A stretch of 64,000 bases of DNA from Candidatus Butyricimonas faecavium (GCA_944321125.1 CALUKD010000012.1:1-64000), one strand, 5' to 3'; positions 28,204 through 37,539 are shown, counted from the stretch's first letter. Made by a program: numbers and translations. Notes: generated from the letters alone by a model not told the origin.

Positions 28204-29553
28204 ATGAAAAAGATTATAATATTGTTGTTATTTATATTTCCTACTTTCTTTTCAGCAAATGCTGGTATTGTTAAAATATCCGGTTCATTAAAGGAGTTCA
28301 AAATGAAAAAAGTGGAAATGAGGGATTGTGGAATAGCTGTAGATATATATAACTTTAAAAGATTTATAGAGGTTGATTCTATGGGATCATTCCAGTTGGA
28401 ATTGAAATTGAACCATCCGGCTTATTATCAAATTGGTGATAATTTATTGTATTTGTCTCCCGGAGATAATTTGAAGGTCAAGCTGGGACGTTCTGTAGCT
28501 CGGGGGCAATTTCAAGGAATAGGGGAAGAAGCAAATATTTACTTGAAAGGACGTGAACGCTTAAGTATTTGGAAAATATTTGAAACAAAGAACTGGGTAC
28601 TTGACACGAGTAACAAGAGAGCTACTTTTGATGAATGTCGACTAAAGGCTGATTCTCTGATTGAAGTCCGGTTACAGGAATTAAATAATTTGACAACTGT
28701 GGATGACCAGTTCCGTGAATTGGAGACTATTCGTATTAAGGCTTGTCAAGTACAGATTTATTTAGATTATTTTTTGTATGGACAGTTAAGTAGATGGGAT
28801 GACTCGGCGGAGGTGAAGCAGGAAAAGAAAAATGCTTTTTACCAAACAATTAAATTCATTGTCGAACCATTGTTGAAAGAACTGGTCGTTTCCGACAATT
28901 ATCTAGAACTTTCTGAAGTACGAGGAGTTTTGAATGAATGCTACGCCTCTGATGTATTCGAATTTCCGCAATCGGCAACGTTTTTGGAATTGATGCAGAC
29001 CCAAGAAAAGTCCGAGTTGTTAAATAAAGGAATAAAACGTGTTGATTATAAGTCATATAAAGATTTTAGGCGGAGCATTCAGAATAAAGATTTAAAACAG
29101 GCATTTTCAGCTAAGTTACAAAAAAGAGCGACTTTAATGGAGGGGCGATTGGCTCCAGATATCCTTTTGAAAGATATTGATGGGAATGAATTGAGATTAA
29201 GTGATTTAAAAGGAAAGCCATTGTTTATAGATATGTGGGCCACTTGGTGTTTACCTTGTTTATTTCAAAGGCCTGATTTTCAAAAGTTAAGTGAAAAATA
29301 TACGGAAATACAATTTGTCGGAATATCCATTGATTTAGAGGTTAAACGTTGGAAAGAAAAATTGGAAAAGGAAGGGATTCCCGCTCGAATTAAAGAATAT
29401 TTAGCAGATACTTATGCGCTGGAGGATTCTTGGGATTTAACTTCTATTCCTCGCTTTATTTTAATTGATAAAGATTTTAAAATAATTACGGCTTTTGCAC
29501 CCCCTCCTTCCGAAAAAGAAGAGATTGAAGCAATATTAGAGAGTATAGAATAA
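28204..29553 (+). CDS. TlpA-like thiol-disulfide oxidoreductase with N-terminal DUF4369-like domain
   Basis: A 449-residue secreted protein with an N-terminal signal sequence (about 1-20). The beta-rich N-terminal region resembles the DUF4369 domain that often precedes redoxins in Bacteroidota. A helical middle follows, then a C-terminal thioredoxin-fold domain with catalytic WCLPC (Cys349 and Cys352) and the cis-proline in SIPRF. It should act as a periplasmic or surface disulfide reductase. It is the last gene of the sigma-FecR-SusCD locus (12-nt gap); its presence hints that the substrate or the lipoproteins carry disulfides. Confidence 0.88.
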   Translation: MKKIIILLLFIFPTFFSANAGIVKISGSLKEFKMKKVEMRDCGIAVDIYNFKRFIEVDSMGSFQLELKLNHPAYYQIGDNLLYLSPGDNLKVKLGRSVARGQFQGIGEEANIYLKGRERLSIWKIFETKNWVLDTSNKRATFDECRLKADSLIEVRLQELNNLTTVDDQFRELETIRIKACQVQIYLDYFLYGQLSRWDDSAEVKQEKKNAFYQTIKFIVEPLLKELVVSDNYLELSEVRGVLNECYASDVFEFPQSATFLELMQTQEKSELLNKGIKRVDYKSYKDFRRSIQNKDLKQAFSAKLQKRATLMEGRLAPDILLKDIDGNELRLSDLKGKPLFIDMWATWCLPCLFQRPDFQKLSEKYTEIQFVGISIDLEVKRWKEKLEKEGIPARIKEYLADTYALEDSWDLTSIPRFILIDKDFKIITAFAPPPSEKEEIEAILESIE

Positions 29554-29581
29554 ACACGTGGAGGGATTGTAAAAATCGAGT

Positions 29582-29622
29582 AAAGCGTGACGAATTGCTT
29601 GATACAGCTTTCGTGACGCTTT
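29582..29622 (+). terminator. Probable terminator of the SusCD operon
   Basis: A 12-bp stem with a single central mismatch (29582-29593 with 29611-29622) has a 17-nt loop and a pyrimidine-rich tail, 29 nt after the last gene. Confidence 0.55.
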
Positions 29623-29716
29623 CTCTATTTTCATTCGGCCTAGAACTGTAGTATTGGAAGAAGGAGAGGTTGCAATAGATCAATGTAATTCATAAAGGCT
29701 ATTTACGTTTGTTTTC

Positions 29717-30895
29717 CTATAATGAAGCTCCTTTCGGTTTGTAGCGATATTGCAAGATCAAGAATAATAATCCGGGCACAAAAATGATAACGGCAGTAGC
29801 TTGCAGGGCGATAGAAAGAGAATACAAGTCGTGTAACCAACCGACAAGCGGGGCCATGGCCGCGAACATGAGCCGGATGACAAAGTTACGGATCGATAAC
29901 ACGGTTGCCCGCATTTCGGAAAAGGTGATTTGATTGATGTATCCTTTTAATATCGGAGTGGCAAATCCTCGTACGATATAGAAAAAGAACAAACATACCA
30001 AACCAACATAAGAAATATTAAAGGCCACGGCGATGTATCCCCCCACGATAAAGAACAGGATTAACGTGTACATCTTCATGCTTCCCAAACGTTGATCCAG
30101 TTTATCGGAATACAGGGCCGAAATCCCCACGGTGAGATTTAGAATTGTCCAGATAATTCCGAACCAAGTGGTTGGCGTATCTAGTTCTATCAAAAGGGGT
30201 TGCACGAACCAAGCCATGGTGAGCGTGGCAGCCCCGATAATACCGGAGAACATGATATTATAGCACAATTCCTTGTTCGTGAAAAGCGAGTATTGAATAA
30301 TTTGTATGATATTGGCAAAAGAGTTCTTTATTCTGGTTTTTGCAGCGTGTTCGGTTAAGGCGATGGCGGCAGGGATTCCGATGAACGCGATCCCGCTTTG
30401 CACGTAAAACGGGAGCCGGAGGGAGTAAACAGCCAGTAGACCACTGAATATCCCGGCAAAAGCTTCCGAAAAATTCCCGATCATGGTGACTCTTCCCTCG
30501 TATTTCAGGTACTCATCCTCTTTTTTGTAGTGTAGCATGGTGTCGTAGAGTAGGGCGGAATCGGCCCCGGATACCAGACTTTGGCCGAATCCGAGCAATA
30601 TTTCCGAGAGGAAAAATGCCGTGAAAGTATCGGAAATCGAGTAGTTGGTAAATCCCAGAAAGCAGAATATACACCCCGCGATTAAGCAGTTCCTGCGTCC
30701 CCACACGTCGGCCAGGTACCCTGTCGGTATTTCCAATGACACCATAGCGATGGAATAGACGCTCTTCAAGATGAATATATCTGCCAAATCCAGCCCGCAT
30801 TCCTTGTAAAATAGCACGATGATAGGCATCACCAGGGTGAACCATTTGGATACCTTAATCAGGTAAAGTGCTATAATATTTTTTTTAAACGACAC
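29717..30895 (-). CDS. Major facilitator superfamily transporter
   Basis: A 392-residue protein with twelve predicted membrane segments. The conserved MFS loop between helices 2 and 3 reads GYLADVWGRR. No binding-site signature narrows the substrate, so efflux or nutrient uptake are both possible. It is a single gene, convergent with the SusCD operon and divergent from ptb. Start ATG 30895 gives a short N-terminus ahead of the first helix. Confidence 0.88.
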   Translation of the reverse strand: MSFKKNIIALYLIKVSKWFTLVMPIIVLFYKECGLDLADIFILKSVYSIAMVSLEIPTGYLADVWGRRNCLIAGCIFCFLGFTNYSISDTFTAFFLSEILLGFGQSLVSGADSALLYDTMLHYKKEDEYLKYEGRVTMIGNFSEAFAGIFSGLLAVYSLRLPFYVQSGIAFIGIPAAIALTEHAAKTRIKNSFANIIQIIQYSLFTNKELCYNIMFSGIIGAATLTMAWFVQPLLIELDTPTTWFGIIWTILNLTVGISALYSDKLDQRLGSMKMYTLILFFIVGGYIAVAFNISYVGLVCLFFFYIVRGFATPILKGYINQITFSEMRATVLSIRNFVIRLMFAAMAPLVGWLHDLYSLSIALQATAVIIFVPGLLFLILQYRYKPKGASL

Positions 30896-30984
30896 TTGAT
30901 TTCTGTTTTTCTATTCAAAAGACAAAAGTAATTTAAAATTAAGAATAAACGAAGTGATTAGAATCTAAAATCAAAAAGCACCTT

Positions 30985-31019
30985 TTTGTTTCTATTTTCA
31001 TCAAAAAACTTTATTTTTG
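30985..31019 (+). promoter_or_regulatory. Candidate promoter of the phosphate butyryltransferase gene
   Basis: TTTG at 30985-30988 and TATTTTTG at 31012-31019 are spaced 23 nt apart, a little longer than the usual 19-20. The -7 match is perfect. The leader to the ATG at 31071 would be about 45 nt. Confidence 0.45.
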
Positions 31020-31070
31020 CTTCTAAATTTAAAACATAAATCACTAATCAAGTAAAAAATTAAGTTTGCC

Positions 31071-31979
31071 ATGGCAATACAGAAAATTGATGACATCTAC
31101 GAGTTATTGAAGGGAAATACCCAAAAAAAGCGTTTGGTTGTAGCTTATGCTAACGACAGTCACTCTATTGAAGCTGTAAACAAAGCAGTTGAAATGGGAA
31201 TCGTTGAGGCTATTTTATGCGGTGACGAGAACGAGATCAAGAAAGTGTGTGTGGAGCATGGTTTTGATATCTCCCGTTTTAAAATTGTACATGAGCCGGT
31301 GGATACGAAAGCAGCAGCCAAAGCCGTACAAATGGTTCGCGAGAAAGAGGCTGACTTTATCATGAAAGGTTTGGTTAGTACCGACAAATATATGCGTGCT
31401 ATCTTGAACAAAGATTGCGGTTTATTACCCCCGAAGGCTACGTTATCTCACGTGGTAGTGATGGAGTGTCCGAATTATCACAAATTATTGGTGTTCAGTG
31501 ATGCCGCTATTATTCCGGCCCCGGATTTCAGCCAAAAAATGGCTATCGTGAAATATGTCACCCAGATTGCCAACGCACTAGGTGTTCAACGCCCGAAGGT
31601 AGCCATGATTTCTGCCACGGAACAAGTACTTCCGAAAGTGGAATCTACCACGGATGCCGCTATTCTTGCCAAGATGGGAGAGAGAGGCCAGTTAGGTAAT
31701 ATCGACATCGACGGACCGTTGGCTCTTGACGTGGCTATCGATAAGGAAGCTGCCGAGATCAAGAAAATAAAATCTCCGGTAGCAGGAGACGCGGACTGCT
31801 TGGTATTCCCGAACATAGAGTCCGGTAACGTGTTCTACAAAACGAATACGAAATTGGCTAACGCTCGTCAAGGTGCTATTCTTGTGGGAGCGACAGCCCC
31901 GAGCGTGTTGTCTTCCAGAGGTGACAGCGTGGATGCGAAATTAAATTCTATCGCCTTGGCTGCTCTTTTTGCAAAATAA
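31071..31979 (+). CDS. ptb: Phosphate butyryltransferase (phosphate acyltransferase family)
   Basis: It converts butyryl-CoA and phosphate to butyryl-phosphate, the first step of the Ptb-Buk route to butyrate and ATP. The 302-residue protein has the phosphate acetyl/butyryltransferase fold, with the conserved stretches ADFIMKGLVSTDKYMRA, FSDAAIIPAPDF and the C-terminal NARQGAILVGATAPSVLSSRGDS. Its length fits Ptb rather than the longer Pta. The usual partner, butyrate kinase, is not next to it: a terminator follows and the next gene is a cyclophilin on the other strand. A phosphate acetyltransferase of short type remains possible. Confidence 0.87.
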   Translation: MAIQKIDDIYELLKGNTQKKRLVVAYANDSHSIEAVNKAVEMGIVEAILCGDENEIKKVCVEHGFDISRFKIVHEPVDTKAAAKAVQMVREKEADFIMKGLVSTDKYMRAILNKDCGLLPPKATLSHVVVMECPNYHKLLVFSDAAIIPAPDFSQKMAIVKYVTQIANALGVQRPKVAMISATEQVLPKVESTTDAAILAKMGERGQLGNIDIDGPLALDVAIDKEAAEIKKIKSPVAGDADCLVFPNIESGNVFYKTNTKLANARQGAILVGATAPSVLSSRGDSVDAKLNSIALAALFAK

Positions 31980-31997
31980 GATAAGCAAGATATAAGT

Positions 31998-32031
31998 GAA
32001 AAGCCGAAGTTGTTGTGAACTTCGGCTTTTC
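31998..32031 (+). terminator. Terminator after ptb
   Basis: A perfect 14-bp stem (31998-32011 with 32018-32031, core AAGCCGAAGTT) has a 6-nt loop and TTTT inside the descending arm. It sits 19 nt after the stop codon and may also serve the convergent cyclophilin gene. Confidence 0.85.
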
Positions 32032-32061
32032 TGAATTATTTAAACAACTAAGAACACAGGC

Positions 32062-32505
32062 TTATTCATTTTCCTCCGTGATGACGATTTTAATGATTTC
32101 GTCTCCTTGACGGATGGCATCAATTACCTCCAATCCCTCGTAAACTTGCCCGAAACACGTGTGGCGTCTGTCCAAATGCGCCGTGTTCCTACGGTTGTGG
32201 CAAATAAAGAATTGAGAGCCCCCGGTATCCCGTCCGGCATGAGCCATGGATAGTACTCCGCGGTCATGATACTGGTTATCCCCGTTTAACTCACATTTGA
32301 TGGTGTAACCCGGTCCCCCGGTCCCGTCACCTCTGGGACAACCGCCCTGGATCACGAAATCCGGAATAACCCGGTGAAATGTTAATCCGTCATAGAAACC
32401 TTCACGGGCTAGTTTTACAAAATTGGCAACGGTATTTGGCGCGTCTTTTTCGAAAAAAAGAACTTTCATAACACCTTTCTCTGTGTGTATTTCTGCTCTG
32501 TACAT
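32062..32505 (-). CDS. Cyclophilin-type peptidyl-prolyl cis-trans isomerase
   Basis: A compact 147-residue single-domain cyclophilin without signal peptide, so cytoplasmic. Active-site residues are visible: [13 protein letters not shown] (catalytic Arg and Phe), GSQFFI and the HTCFGQV loop. The tryptophan that binds cyclosporin in eukaryotic enzymes is replaced ([11 protein letters not shown]), as in many bacterial forms. It catalyses proline isomerisation during protein folding. It is a single gene, convergent with ptb. Confidence 0.95.
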   Translation of the reverse strand: MYRAEIHTEKGVMKVLFFEKDAPNTVANFVKLAREGFYDGLTFHRVIPDFVIQGGCPRGDGTGGPGYTIKCELNGDNQYHDRGVLSMAHAGRDTGGSQFFICHNRRNTAHLDRRHTCFGQVYEGLEVIDAIRQGDEIIKIVITEENE

Positions 32506-32715
32506 TACGAAATTGGTTTTGAATTATCGCGAACAAATGTAGAGCATAATCCGAATGAATGCAAATAGTCCAAGTTTATTTAACGCATTTTCTGTTATTT
32601 GAATATAGTTAAAAAAAGAGGGCTTCCACGGAATTTAGCATCTTGAAAGATCGAAAATATCGGCAGGTATTTAAAAACTTCGTAGTATATTCGCGTACGA
32701 TTAAAAAAAGAGTGT

Positions 32716-33570
32716 ATGACGTGTTGTAATAGCAGACGAAAACCGGAATGGTTGAAGATTAAATTACCGAAAGGACAAAGTTCCACGGAGGTATTAAATA
32801 TAGTTAGAAAGCATAATCTACATACGATATGTACCAGTGGTATGTGTCCCAACCAAGGCGAATGCTGGGGAAACAGGACGGCAACGTTTATGATTGGCGG
32901 GGACGTGTGTACCCGTTCATGCAAGTTTTGTAACGTGAAAACGGGGCGTCCGGCTCCGTTGGATCCGGCAGAACCGGAAAACATTGCTAATTCCGTGAAG
33001 TTGCTCGGTTTGAAACATGCCGTGATAACTTCCGTGGATCGGGATGATCTGGCTGATTTGGGTGCGGCCCATTGGGTAAAGGTGATCGAGGCCGTGAAAC
33101 GGGTGAATCCCGGAACGACGATGGAAGTGCTGATCCCGGATTTTCAAGGGCGGCGGGAACTCGTGCAACAGGTGATCGATGCACGTCCGGAAGTGATTTC
33201 CCACAACTTGGAGACGGTGAGAGAGTTATCGGACGGCGTGCGTAGCCGGGCGAAATACGATATTTCTTTGCAGGTGATCCGTCAGGTTTCGGAATCGGGT
33301 ATCGTTTCCAAGTCCGGAATCATGCTGGGATTGGGGGAGACTCGCGAACAAATTCTTCAAACGATGGATGATTTGCTGGCTGTCGGGTGTAAGGTGATGA
33401 CAATTGGTCAGTACCTGCAACCATCAGAGGCGAACCTTGAAGTGAAAGAGTACGTGACGCCGGAGACTTTCCAAGAATACGAGCGTATCGGCTTGGAGAA
33501 AGGGTTCCGTTACGTGGAGAGTGGCCCGTTGGTTCGCTCCAGTTATCACGCCGAAAAACATGTGAGATAA
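32716..33570 (+). CDS. lipA: Lipoyl synthase
   Basis: A radical-SAM enzyme that inserts two sulphurs into protein-bound octanoyl groups to make lipoate. The 284-residue protein carries both iron-sulphur motifs: the auxiliary cluster Cys39, Cys44, Cys50 (CX4CX5C) and the SAM cluster Cys65, Cys69, Cys72 (CX3CX2C). It also has the C-terminal RSSYHAE. It is 3 nt upstream of lipB, so the two form an operon for lipoylation of 2-oxoacid dehydrogenases and the glycine cleavage H protein. Confidence 0.97.
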   Translation: MTCCNSRRKPEWLKIKLPKGQSSTEVLNIVRKHNLHTICTSGMCPNQGECWGNRTATFMIGGDVCTRSCKFCNVKTGRPAPLDPAEPENIANSVKLLGLKHAVITSVDRDDLADLGAAHWVKVIEAVKRVNPGTTMEVLIPDFQGRRELVQQVIDARPEVISHNLETVRELSDGVRSRAKYDISLQVIRQVSESGIVSKSGIMLGLGETREQILQTMDDLLAVGCKVMTIGQYLQPSEANLEVKEYVTPETFQEYERIGLEKGFRYVESGPLVRSSYHAEKHVR

Positions 33571-33573
33571 GCT

Positions 33574-34254
33574 ATGAAACGTACACGATTAATTGATCTG
33601 GGAGTCGCGAGCTATATGCCCGTGTGGCAGCAGCAGGAAGAGCTGCATAACGAGATTATCGCCGCGAAGTTGAGGGGAGAGGAAACGGGGAATTGTATGA
33701 TTTTCGTGGAGCATAATCACGTGTACACGTTGGGGAAGAGCGGGAACGAGGCGAATATGCTCGTCAGTGCCATCCAGTTGCAGGCGGCTCATGCCGAATT
33801 CGTGAAAGTAAACCGGGGTGGGGATATTACATATCACGGCCCCGGGCAATTGGTCGTGTACCCGATTATTGACATGGCTAATTTCGGGGTGGGAGTGAAG
33901 GAATACGTGGATCTGTTGGAAGAGGTGGTTATCCGTACCGTGGGCGAATTCGGGATTACGGGGGAACGTTTGGAAGGAGCCACGGGGGTATGGTTGGATG
34001 CCCACACGCCTCGGGCCCGTAAGATATGTGCAATCGGGATTAAATGTTCCCGTTACGTGACGATGCACGGTTTCGCGCTGAACGTGAATACGGATTTGAA
34101 TTATTTCAATTATATCAACCCATGCGGATTCGTGGATAAGGGGGTAACTTCTATCGCGAAAGAGGTGGGGCATGAAGTACCCGTTGCGGAAGTGAAAGCG
34201 GTCGTTAAGAAGTATTTTGAAGAACTCTTCGGGATGGATTTCTATATACTTTAA
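33574..34254 (+). CDS. lipB: Lipoyl(octanoyl) transferase
   Basis: It transfers octanoate from octanoyl-ACP to lipoyl domains, providing the LipA substrate. The 226-residue protein has the LipB signatures NRGGDITYHGPGQLVVYP, RKICAIGIKCSRYVTMHG (substrate-binding lysine in IGIKCSR) and INPCGF, whose cysteine is the acyl-thioester nucleophile. It overlaps no other gene and follows lipA by 3 nt. Confidence 0.97.
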   Translation: MKRTRLIDLGVASYMPVWQQQEELHNEIIAAKLRGEETGNCMIFVEHNHVYTLGKSGNEANMLVSAIQLQAAHAEFVKVNRGGDITYHGPGQLVVYPIIDMANFGVGVKEYVDLLEEVVIRTVGEFGITGERLEGATGVWLDAHTPRARKICAIGIKCSRYVTMHGFALNVNTDLNYFNYINPCGFVDKGVTSIAKEVGHEVPVAEVKAVVKKYFEELFGMDFYIL

Positions 34255-34881
34255 GGTGGTTATGTACCACTTTTAAGAATACTTGTATCATTTTCAAACT
34301 CTTCCGTTAGTTATGCTAACAAGTAAGCCCGAACGGTTTCGAATTGATTTACTATTGCAATATTGTCATGTAAAATAAAGGTAATCTTATTACTATTTTC
34401 ACATGTGTTAACTGTAAGTTTCATATATTATATATCAAATGTTAATTTATTCTCGCCAACGAGTTTGAATTCATTTAACATATCGTAAATTCATCCTTTT
34501 TTCATCCCGTCCCAAGCCTCGCTGGTCTTGAGATACGAAATAATCTCACTTAACCTCTTCCTTCTCCACCACTCTCCCACCACTCCCTCACCTGTTCTCC
34601 ACCTGTGTTATAGTGGTGGGGAACAGGTGGAGGAAACGTTAATTTATGAATACTTTTCAAGGGTGTACACGTGTATTCCAATAATGGATTATAGCAAGGC
34701 TATAAAATCTAAGAATGATTGTTTGTCTCGTGATTGTTTTTTGACAGGAGGTACTCTGTTGAATGTATGTAAGTTAGAAATAACTTGAGGGGCAAGGTGT
34801 ATTTTATCTTTGTTTTTTATTTGAAGTTTATTAATAATTTTGTTATATTCGTAGAGCGAATTAATAAATTGACAGAGTGGA
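34255..34881. other. 627-bp intergenic region with an imperfect inverted repeat
   Basis: No convincing gene. It holds an imperfect inverted repeat at 34587-34603 and 34615-34632 (arms around CTCACCTGTTCTCCACC, with one bulge and about one mismatch) embedded in a pyrimidine-rich stretch. No T-run follows, so it is not a clear terminator of lipB. Near its right end are promoter-like elements for cutC. The rest is AT-rich and featureless. Confidence 0.5.
34820..34851 (+). promoter_or_regulatory. Candidate promoter of cutC
   Basis: TTTG (34820-34823), 20 nt, then TATATTCG (34844-34851) lies 30 nt before the ATG. A second candidate, TTG-N17-TATCTTTG (34785-34812), lies further upstream and matches the -7 consensus better. 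Confidence 0.4.
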
Positions 34882-35634
34882 ATGAAGAATAATATCGAAG
34901 TCGAAATATGTACTTTTTCTTTGGAATCATGCTTGAACGCCCAGTTGGCAGGGGCATCCCGGGTGGAATTGTGTTCCGGGATGTATGACGGGGGAACCAC
35001 CCCTTCCGCGGCTATGATTCGTATGGCCCGGGAAAAGTTATCCATACAACTTTACGTGATGATTCGCCCTAGAGGGGGTGATTTTCTTTATTCCGATTTG
35101 GAGTTCGAAGTGATGAAGGAAGATATCCGGTTTGCCAAAGCGTGCCGGGCGGATGGGGTCGTGTTGGGAATATTGAACGCGGATGGTTCGGTTGACGTGC
35201 GACGTACTCGGGAATTGGTCGAGTTGGCAGCACCCTTAAAGGTAACGTTTCACCGGGCAATAGATATGACCCGGAATATGGAAGAGGCTCTGGAGGGGAT
35301 TATAGAGGCCGGGTGTTACCGGGTGTTGACATCGGGAGGACGCAACACGGTAAACGAGGGTATGGAGCAAATTAAAGCCTTGGTGAAGCAGGCAGGAGGA
35401 CGAGTGCAAATAATGGCGGGAAGTGGCGTGAACGCCGCGAATGCCCGCACGCTAATGGAATCAGGGGTGGATGCTATCCACTTGAGCGGGAAAAGCAACC
35501 GGGACAGTGAAATGAAATTCCGTAACCCGAACGTGTTTATGGGCGGGATTCCGGGACTACCGGAGTACGAGCAGTATTACAGTGATGTGGAGAAGATAAA
35601 AGCTGTTTTAGACAATGTGCAATGTAAAATTTAG
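34882..35634 (+). CDS. cutC: CutC family protein
   Basis: A 250-residue TIM-barrel protein with the CutC family hallmarks: EICTFSLES, ASRVELCSGMYDGGTTPS, VMIRPRGGDFLYS, FHRAIDM and LTSGG. The family was named for copper homeostasis in Escherichia coli, but a direct role in copper handling is disputed and the biochemical activity is not established. It is cytoplasmic and full length. No copper transporter or chaperone lies nearby. It is followed 63 nt later by the aconitase-like gene on the same strand. Confidence 0.93.
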   Translation: MKNNIEVEICTFSLESCLNAQLAGASRVELCSGMYDGGTTPSAAMIRMAREKLSIQLYVMIRPRGGDFLYSDLEFEVMKEDIRFAKACRADGVVLGILNADGSVDVRRTRELVELAAPLKVTFHRAIDMTRNMEEALEGIIEAGCYRVLTSGGRNTVNEGMEQIKALVKQAGGRVQIMAGSGVNAANARTLMESGVDAIHLSGKSNRDSEMKFRNPNVFMGGIPGLPEYEQYYSDVEKIKAVLDNVQCKI

Positions 35635-35697
35635 AAAATGAGATTCAGGATGAGATGTTCATTCTAAATTTTGACTTCTAGATTCTAAATTCAATAT

Positions 35698-37458
35698 ATG
35701 CGAACATTTGTAGAGAAGATATTAAATGCCGAACGTGGGAGTATCGTGGTCCGTGAACCGGATTACGTGATGAGCCACGATAATTCGGCACGGGTTAGGT
35801 TTTTGTTTGAACGGATTCATGGTACCCGAGTATATAATCCATCCCAGCTGGTGATCGTGTTGGACGGGAAGGTGTCGGGGATGATCAACGAACTATCGTT
35901 GGAATATACCTCGATACGGGATTTCGTGGAAGAGCAGGGAATAGAGCATTTTTATGATTGTGACCGCGGGATCGGTCATCAGATTATTTCCGAGTTGGTA
36001 CGTCCGGGTATGTTGGTTGCCGGGAGCGATTCTCATACTGCCACGGCAGGTGCATTCAACACGTTAGCCGTGGGGATTAATAAAACGGAGACGGCCGTGT
36101 TATGGAAAACGGGGAAAATGTGGTTCCGGGTGCCCGAGACCGTGAAGATCGTTTTAAAGAATCGTTTGCCGGAAGGGGTGTTCGCCAAAGATTTGGCTTT
36201 GTGGATCAAGGGTATATTGAGTCGGCTGGACGTGAACGGGATGGCGATTGAATATCACGGGGAGGGGGTTGCCTCTTTGTCTATCGATGACCGAATGACA
36301 ATAGCCAATATTTCCACGGAAATGGGAGTGGTCAGTTCTGCTTTTCCCCCGGACGATCAGTTGGCCGACTACTTTAACGAACCGGCAGTACGGGGTGTTT
36401 GGGCGGACGAGGAGGCTGTTTATTCCCGGTTTATAGAGATTGATCTGGCCAATGTCTTTCCGATGGTGTATGACACGGGAAACAATGTTCTCCAAGGAGT
36501 GGAGGAGCTTGTCGGGTTGAAAATACAGCAGGGGCTTATCGGGGCTTGCGCTTCGGGACGATTGGAAGATTTGCGGTTGGTTTCCATGATTTTGGAAGGC
36601 AAACGTATTGCTAACGGGTTCCAGTTATTCGTGGTTCCGGCTTCTAGGGATATATATTTGCGGGCGGTTGAAGAGGGGATTATTGACAAGATCGCGCAGT
36701 CAGGGGCTATGGTGCTCGGTTCCAGTTGCGGGCCTTGCCTAGGAGTGGGACGGGTGGCATCTGTCGGTAATAGCCGTTTCATTTCTACGGCCAATAGCCA
36801 GTACATCGGGGGAACGAATCACTCCGGTGTTGAGAAATATATCGCTTCTCCGGCAACCGTGGCCATGACCGCGTTGAGAGGGGAGTTGACACCGATGATT
36901 CATTTCGAGGGAATCCAGTATAAATATAATATTCCCCGGGTTGAACCCGTCGTGCTGGGGGAATATGATTATAGGAAGAATAACGGGGTGTGGAATTACG
37001 GGGATATAGATAATATATCAAGTAGCCAGATATTTGCGGAAAAATTGACCTGTCGGTTGACTCTTGAACAGGTAGAGGAGATTAAACCTTATTTGTTTAA
37101 AGGGTTGGATCCGAATTTCACTTGTGATGTGAAACCGGGAGATATTATTATTGCCGGGGAGAATTTCGGATGTGGCCAACTTGTGAAGCACGCGGCAACG
37201 GGTTTGGTCGCCGTGGGAGTGAAACTGGTCATCGCGAAATCGGTGAACTGGGATTTCTACCGGATGGCTATTAACCACGGGTTACGGATTCTTGTTGATT
37301 GGGCCGTGGTGGATGCTTACACGTCGGGAGAAAAGTTGACGATAGATGATGAAAATCATTTGTTATATTTGAACGAGAGAGCGTATAAGCTTCCTTATGT
37401 TGATGTGGAGTTTCAAAAGATCCTCGAAAAAGGAGGATTAGTAAATGCTTTTTCTTGA
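35698..37458 (+). CDS. Fused aconitase/isopropylmalate-dehydratase-like protein (large + small subunit)
   Basis: A 586-residue protein joining a LeuC-like large domain (about 1-420) and a LeuD-like swivel domain (about 440-586). The large domain keeps SDSHTATAGAFNTLAVGI and all three cluster cysteines (GACASGR, and two in GSSCGPC), so it should bind a [4Fe-4S] cluster and dehydrate or isomerise a hydroxy-acid. In the swivel domain the motif that is usually G(S/C)SREHA reads GCGQLVKHA (Cys492, Gln494, Lys497, His498): the catalytic serine and substrate-binding arginine are missing. It is not beside leuA or leuB. It may act on an unusual substrate or be inactive as a classic hydro-lyase. Confidence 0.82.
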   Translation: MRTFVEKILNAERGSIVVREPDYVMSHDNSARVRFLFERIHGTRVYNPSQLVIVLDGKVSGMINELSLEYTSIRDFVEEQGIEHFYDCDRGIGHQIISELVRPGMLVAGSDSHTATAGAFNTLAVGINKTETAVLWKTGKMWFRVPETVKIVLKNRLPEGVFAKDLALWIKGILSRLDVNGMAIEYHGEGVASLSIDDRMTIANISTEMGVVSSAFPPDDQLADYFNEPAVRGVWADEEAVYSRFIEIDLANVFPMVYDTGNNVLQGVEELVGLKIQQGLIGACASGRLEDLRLVSMILEGKRIANGFQLFVVPASRDIYLRAVEEGIIDKIAQSGAMVLGSSCGPCLGVGRVASVGNSRFISTANSQYIGGTNHSGVEKYIASPATVAMTALRGELTPMIHFEGIQYKYNIPRVEPVVLGEYDYRKNNGVWNYGDIDNISSSQIFAEKLTCRLTLEQVEEIKPYLFKGLDPNFTCDVKPGDIIIAGENFGCGQLVKHAATGLVAVGVKLVIAKSVNWDFYRMAINHGLRILVDWAVVDAYTSGEKLTIDDENHLLYLNERAYKLPYVDVEFQKILEKGGLVNAFS

Positions 37459-37539
37459 ATACGAGAGTAGGAAGAAAAAGTTATTGATATTCATGTGTGT
37501 GTTGTTTTTTTCTGTGTCGGTGTGTCGGGACAGAGGAGA

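Noticed and set aside
33589..34173. 194-codon minus-strand frame opposite lipB
   Set aside because: His/Pro-rich antisense shadow of a well-recognised gene.
34528..34788. 86-codon plus-strand frame between lipB and cutC
   Set aside because: It runs through the inverted repeat, has no promoter or family resemblance, and its composition differs from real genes here.
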